DNA of 64,000 bases from NCBI RefSeq assembly GCF_009208565.1, contig NZ_WFLK01000001.1, forward strand, positions 62,001-126,000, given 5' to 3'. A program made the translations under genes and the position numbers. This document shows positions 61,086 through 64,000 of the stretch, piece after piece (position 1 is the first letter of the stretch; each line of letters opens with the position of its first letter). Source of the stretch: Janthinobacterium aquaticum. GTDB taxonomy: Bacteria > Pseudomonadota > Gammaproteobacteria > Burkholderiales > Burkholderiaceae_D. The notes beneath the pieces are model-generated. The model was given only the letters and a program-made list of their open reading frames with translations, made no database searches and was not told the origin of the DNA.

Positions 61086-61100
61086 TGAGAATTATTCTCA
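61086..61100. promoter_or_regulatory. Fur box upstream of fecI
   Basis: TGAGAAT-T-ATTCTCA is an exact 7-1-7 dyad, the core of the Fur consensus, set in an AT-rich stretch 23-37 bases before the fecI start. It should repress the fecI-fecR operon when iron is plentiful. Confidence 0.82.
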
Positions 61101-61172
61101 ATTATAAACAGACATGGACAGCGCAGCAACCGTACCGTTGAAAGACAGGGATCAATAGCCACGCCGCACATG

Positions 61173-61210
61173 AAAAAACCGCCCGGCATCGGCAGGCGAT
61201 GCGGGCGGTT
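61173..61210 (-). terminator. Terminator of the OPT transporter gene
   Basis: On the minus strand AACCGCCCG-CATCG pairs with CGATG-C-CGGGCGGTT (one bulge) around a short loop, followed by TTTTTT. It lies 52 bases after the OPT stop codon and upstream of the fecI promoter. Confidence 0.82.
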
Positions 61211-61262
61211 ACTCGATACTGCGGTGAAAAAAATCAGTCCTTCGATGTATCAAGCTTCGGTA

Positions 61263-63530
61263 TCAACTTTCTGTCGCAGTTTTCTTCTTCTCGCGCGCCA
61301 CCACATACAGCAGCACGATGATTACCGCATACGGCAGCAGCGACAGTGCGTCGGCGTTCAGGCCCGCATAGAATGGATTGCCATGCTCGGCCCAGTTGTT
61401 CATCATCTGGTCGAAGTGCGTGAGCACGCCGGCGGTGATGGCGATAATGATGCCGGCCAGCGCGCCGCCGGCGATATAACCCGAGGCGAGCAGCACGCCC
61501 GAACTGCGGTCGCCCGCCAGCTGGCGCTCTTCCTCATTGAGGCTGGCGTTGTGTTCGAGCTTGTTGTTGCGGCGGTCGGCCAGCCAGCGCACCAGGCCGC
61601 CGACAAAGATCGGCAGCGTGGACGACAGCGGCAGGTACACGCCGACCGAAAACGCCAGCGAGGCAATGCCGGCCATTTCCAGCACCACCGCGATCATGAC
61701 CCCAAACAGCACCAGCGTCCATGGCAGCTGCTGGTCGAGGATGCCTTTGATAATATAGGACATCAGCACGGCCTTGGGCGCATCGTACTTCTTCACTTCA
61801 GAGCCGTCCGGACGCATGTTGTAATGGCCGTTGATACCCGGGTCAACCAGGTAGGCCAGCTGGCCGTCTTCTTTCACGAAGTACTTGCCGGCCGGGCCGC
61901 CGACGGTGTCGGTTTTCTGCCAGACTTTATAGGTAGCGTGGTCGGTCTCGGCCTGCGGGCCTTGCAGTGCGCCCGTGACCGTCAGCTTCGATGCATCGAC
62001 GGTGAGTCCTGGCGCCACCTGCGCCGCCGGCACATAGACGGTGCTTGCTTCATTGAGCTTCAACAAGATCGGACCCAGGATCAGCGCTGACGACAGCGCG
62101 CCGGCCAGGATCGCGTACTGCTGCAGGCGCGGCGTGGCGCCGACCAGGTAGCCGGTCTTCAGGTCCTGCGAAGTGGTGCCGGCATTGCTGGCGGCGATAC
62201 ACACGATGGCGCCGACCGACAGGGCCGTCACATAATAGCGCCCGCCGGTCCAGCCCATGATCAGGAAGATCAGGCAGGTAAACAGCAAGGTCGCTACCGC
62301 CATGCCCGAGATCGGGTTCGACGACGAGCCGATTTCACCGGTCAGGCGCGACGATACGGTGGCGAACAGAAAGCCGAACACCAGGATCAGCAGCGCACCG
62401 AGCACGTTCATGTGCAACGGCGTGGCAAAGGTGATCACGGCGATAATGGCCAGGCAGCCGATCATCACCCACTTGAGCGGGATATCCTGTTCGGTACGCA
62501 AGGTGTCATTGGCCTTGCTGCCCTTGCCCAGACCCGACAGGCCGGCCGACAGGCTGCGCCAGATCATCGGCATGGCGCGTACCAGCGAAATCAGGCCACC
62601 GGCAGCCACCGCGCCGGCGCCGATATACAGCACATAGGCGCTGCGCACATCGTCGGCGCCCATTTCGCTGATCAGTTTGGTGCCTGGCGAGAGCACGGTG
62701 GTGAGATTATCGCCAAAGAACTTGATCATCGGGATCAGCAGCAGATAGGACAGCACGCCGCCGGCCGCCATGGTGGCGGCAATGCGCGGGCCGATAATGT
62801 AGCCCACGCCCAGCAGCTCGGGCGAGATTTCAGCGCCGATCGAGCCGCCCTTGAGCGGCGCGGCAAACTCCACGCCGGGCGTATCTTTCCAGCCCTTGAA
62901 CGAGATATTGAAGACCTTGTACAGCAGGCCCACGGCAAAGCCGCCAAAGATGATCTTGGCGCGCTTCTTGGCGTCTTTGGCGGCGGCCGAGTCTTCCTCG
63001 ATGCTTTCGCCGGCCGCAATACGCGACTCGGACGTAGCGGCTGCCTTGAGCACTTCGGCGCAGGCCGTGCCTTCGGGGAATTTGAGCTCCTTGTGCTGGT
63101 CGACGATCATGGTGCGGCGCATCGGAATCATCATCAGGATGCCCAACAGTCCACCCAGTATGCCCACCAGCATCACGCGCGAAATTTCCAGGTCGAAGCC
63201 CAGGATCAGGATGGCCGGCATGGTCACGCCCAGGCCGAAGGCCAGCGATTCGCCGGCCGAACCGGCCGTCTGGGTAATGCTGTTTTCCAGGATCGAGGAG
63301 TCCTTGCCGCCGACCTTCTTGGCCAGGCCGAACAGCGTAATGGCGATGACCGCCACCGGAATCGAGGCGCTGACCGTCAGGCCCACCTTGAGCACCAGAT
63401 ACAGCGAGGACGCGCCAAACACCATGCCGAGGATGACGCCCATCAGCAGCGCGCGGAAAGTCATTTCCGGCAACTTGGCGCTGGCAGGGATATACGGCTT
63501 CACCGTCGACGGTGTTGCATCATTTGCCAT
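61263..63530 (-). CDS. OPT-family oligopeptide/metal-chelate transporter
   Basis: 755 residues with about 16 membrane helices. The N-terminal ELTFRALLMG-like segment (EMTFRALLMGVILGMVFG), FPEGTACAEVLKAA and RYYVTALSVGAIVCIAASNAGTTSQDLKTGYLVGATP are OPT-family hallmarks. A soluble segment of about 90 residues (around 505-595) interrupts the helices, as in bacterial OPT proteins. It imports oligopeptides or metal-peptide/siderophore-like compounds. It lies next to the Fec operon but has its own terminator, so joint control is not shown. A minus-strand TATACT (63548-63553) is a possible -10. Confidence 0.92.
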   Translation of the reverse strand: MANDATPSTVKPYIPASAKLPEMTFRALLMGVILGMVFGASSLYLVLKVGLTVSASIPVAVIAITLFGLAKKVGGKDSSILENSITQTAGSAGESLAFGLGVTMPAILILGFDLEISRVMLVGILGGLLGILMMIPMRRTMIVDQHKELKFPEGTACAEVLKAAATSESRIAAGESIEEDSAAAKDAKKRAKIIFGGFAVGLLYKVFNISFKGWKDTPGVEFAAPLKGGSIGAEISPELLGVGYIIGPRIAATMAAGGVLSYLLLIPMIKFFGDNLTTVLSPGTKLISEMGADDVRSAYVLYIGAGAVAAGGLISLVRAMPMIWRSLSAGLSGLGKGSKANDTLRTEQDIPLKWVMIGCLAIIAVITFATPLHMNVLGALLILVFGFLFATVSSRLTGEIGSSSNPISGMAVATLLFTCLIFLIMGWTGGRYYVTALSVGAIVCIAASNAGTTSQDLKTGYLVGATPRLQQYAILAGALSSALILGPILLKLNEASTVYVPAAQVAPGLTVDASKLTVTGALQGPQAETDHATYKVWQKTDTVGGPAGKYFVKEDGQLAYLVDPGINGHYNMRPDGSEVKKYDAPKAVLMSYIIKGILDQQLPWTLVLFGVMIAVVLEMAGIASLAFSVGVYLPLSSTLPIFVGGLVRWLADRRNNKLEHNASLNEEERQLAGDRSSGVLLASGYIAGGALAGIIIAITAGVLTHFDQMMNNWAEHGNPFYAGLNADALSLLPYAVIIVLLYVVAREKKKTATES

Positions 63531-63673
63531 GAGTATTCCTTGTATATAGTATAAATCAAACAGCCCGGGGATCGCCCGGGCCGCTCTGTACAGCCAAGAC
63601 TATGGCACAGGAGCGTTTCGATGAAAAGTTTTTTTGCGCTGCCCATGCTGGCAAGACAGCGCGCGCATTGGTC

Positions 63674-63679
63674 TATAAT
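63674..63679 (+). promoter_or_regulatory. -10 element TATAAT for the PBP1A gene
   Basis: A perfect TATAAT 28 bases before the GTG start codon at 63707. The -35 is not clear. Confidence 0.5.
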
Positions 63680-63706
63680 CGCTGGCACCGTGCCGTGCAC
63701 GCTCAC

Positions 63707-64000
63707 GTGAGACCTGTCTTGACTGCCAACCGTTCCGCCTTTCCCCTGCCATCAAAACGCGCCGTGGTGCGCACCGCCATCGCGGCAGCCTGCCTGGCCG
63801 TAGCCGGCGCTGCCGGCCTGGGTGGCTACCTGTTTTTATATGTCAAGCCGCGCCTGCCCGCGCTCGACGTGATTCTCGACTATCAGCCCAAGATACCGCT
63901 GCGCGTGTACACCACCGACAAAGTGCTGATCGGCGAATACGGCGAAGAGCACCGCGATTTCGTGCCGATTGCCCAGGTACCGGAAATGATGAAGAAAGCG
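63707..64000 (+). CDS. mrcA: Penicillin-binding protein 1A, N-terminal part (runs off the window)
   Basis: 98 codons are visible from a GTG at 63707; a TTG four codons further in is an alternative start. A cytoplasmic N-terminus is followed by one membrane helix (AIAAACLAVAGAAGLGGYLF), then LPALDVILDYQPKIPLRVYT and LIGEYGEEHRDFVPIAQVP, the conserved entry to the class A PBP glycosyltransferase domain. The full enzyme would polymerise and cross-link peptidoglycan in the periplasm. Confidence 0.85.
   Translation, partial: MRPVLTANRSAFPLPSKRAVVRTAIAAACLAVAGAAGLGGYLFLYVKPRLPALDVILDYQPKIPLRVYTTDKVLIGEYGEEHRDFVPIAQVPEMMKKA

Noticed and set aside
1..64000. CRISPR arrays, tRNA or rRNA genes, insertion sequences, phage or integrase genes
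   Set aside because: None found by eye: no direct-repeat array, no cloverleaf-like element recognised and no transposase or integrase motif in any frame. Short tRNA-like elements could be missed without a search program.

Overview
The window is high-GC, gene-dense DNA of a betaproteobacterium. The family content and protein sequences fit Burkholderiales, most likely Oxalobacteraceae (Janthinobacterium/Massilia/Duganella type); this is inferred from gene content, not from a marker search. I count about 58 protein-coding genes, one of them apparently frameshifted and two cut by the window edges. I see no rRNA, tRNA, CRISPR array, insertion sequence or prophage. It reads as ordinary chromosome with a few accessory modules.

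Layout. 1-2.5 kb: HAD hydrolase (cut by the left edge), TSUP permease and a divergent LysR regulator. 2.5-5 kb: comEC. 5.4-7.4 kb: a two-gene RNA-repair operon, an ATP-dependent RNA ligase translationally coupled to an HD-Pnk end-healing enzyme, behind a 420-base leader. 7.4-15.8 kb: the malonate decarboxylase locus, mdcR divergent from mdcABCDE-LM-GH, with a one-base frameshift near the end of the MadM transporter subunit. 15.8-17.8 kb: a Suv3-like RNA helicase. 18.1-23.4 kb (minus strand): a Lol lipoprotein-export operon with two tandem LolC/E-type permeases, lolD, tatD and a PQQ-type sugar dehydrogenase. 23.6-26.3 kb: a regulatory protein and recJ. 26.3-28.5 kb: a chemoreceptor and an orphan protein, with an FNR-type box upstream.

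28.7-30.2 kb: an Xre/RES toxin-antitoxin pair and a DUF2288 protein. 30.2-37.3 kb (minus): branched-chain amino-acid ABC transporter livK-H-MG(fused)-F followed by a TonB-dependent receptor. 37.6-41.5 kb: an unassigned lipoprotein/cytosolic pair, a Sel1-type protein and a cpdB-like nucleotidase. 41.6-46 kb: an FdhF/YdeP-type molybdoenzyme, an HSL-type esterase and a BrkB/YihY membrane protein. 46.3-49.6 kb: prfB (programmed +1 frameshift), a HAD phosphatase and lysS. 49.7-52.6 kb (minus): a soluble double-PAS chemoreceptor with a very short signalling domain, and ppnN ending in a REP/BIME-like repeat. 52.9-56.9 kb: a POT peptide transporter, a SEC-C protein and a large membrane protein of unknown function. 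57-61.1 kb (minus): a Fec-type iron operon fecI-fecR-receptor behind a Fur box. 61.3-63.5 kb: an OPT oligopeptide transporter. 63.7 kb to the end: the start of PBP1A.

The most interesting unit is the RNA ligase/HD-Pnk operon with its structured leader, followed by the RES/Xre module with its inverted-repeat operator region. The madM frameshift, the duplicated Lol permeases and the minimal PAS chemoreceptor are also worth a look. All function assignments come from motifs and family recognition by eye.
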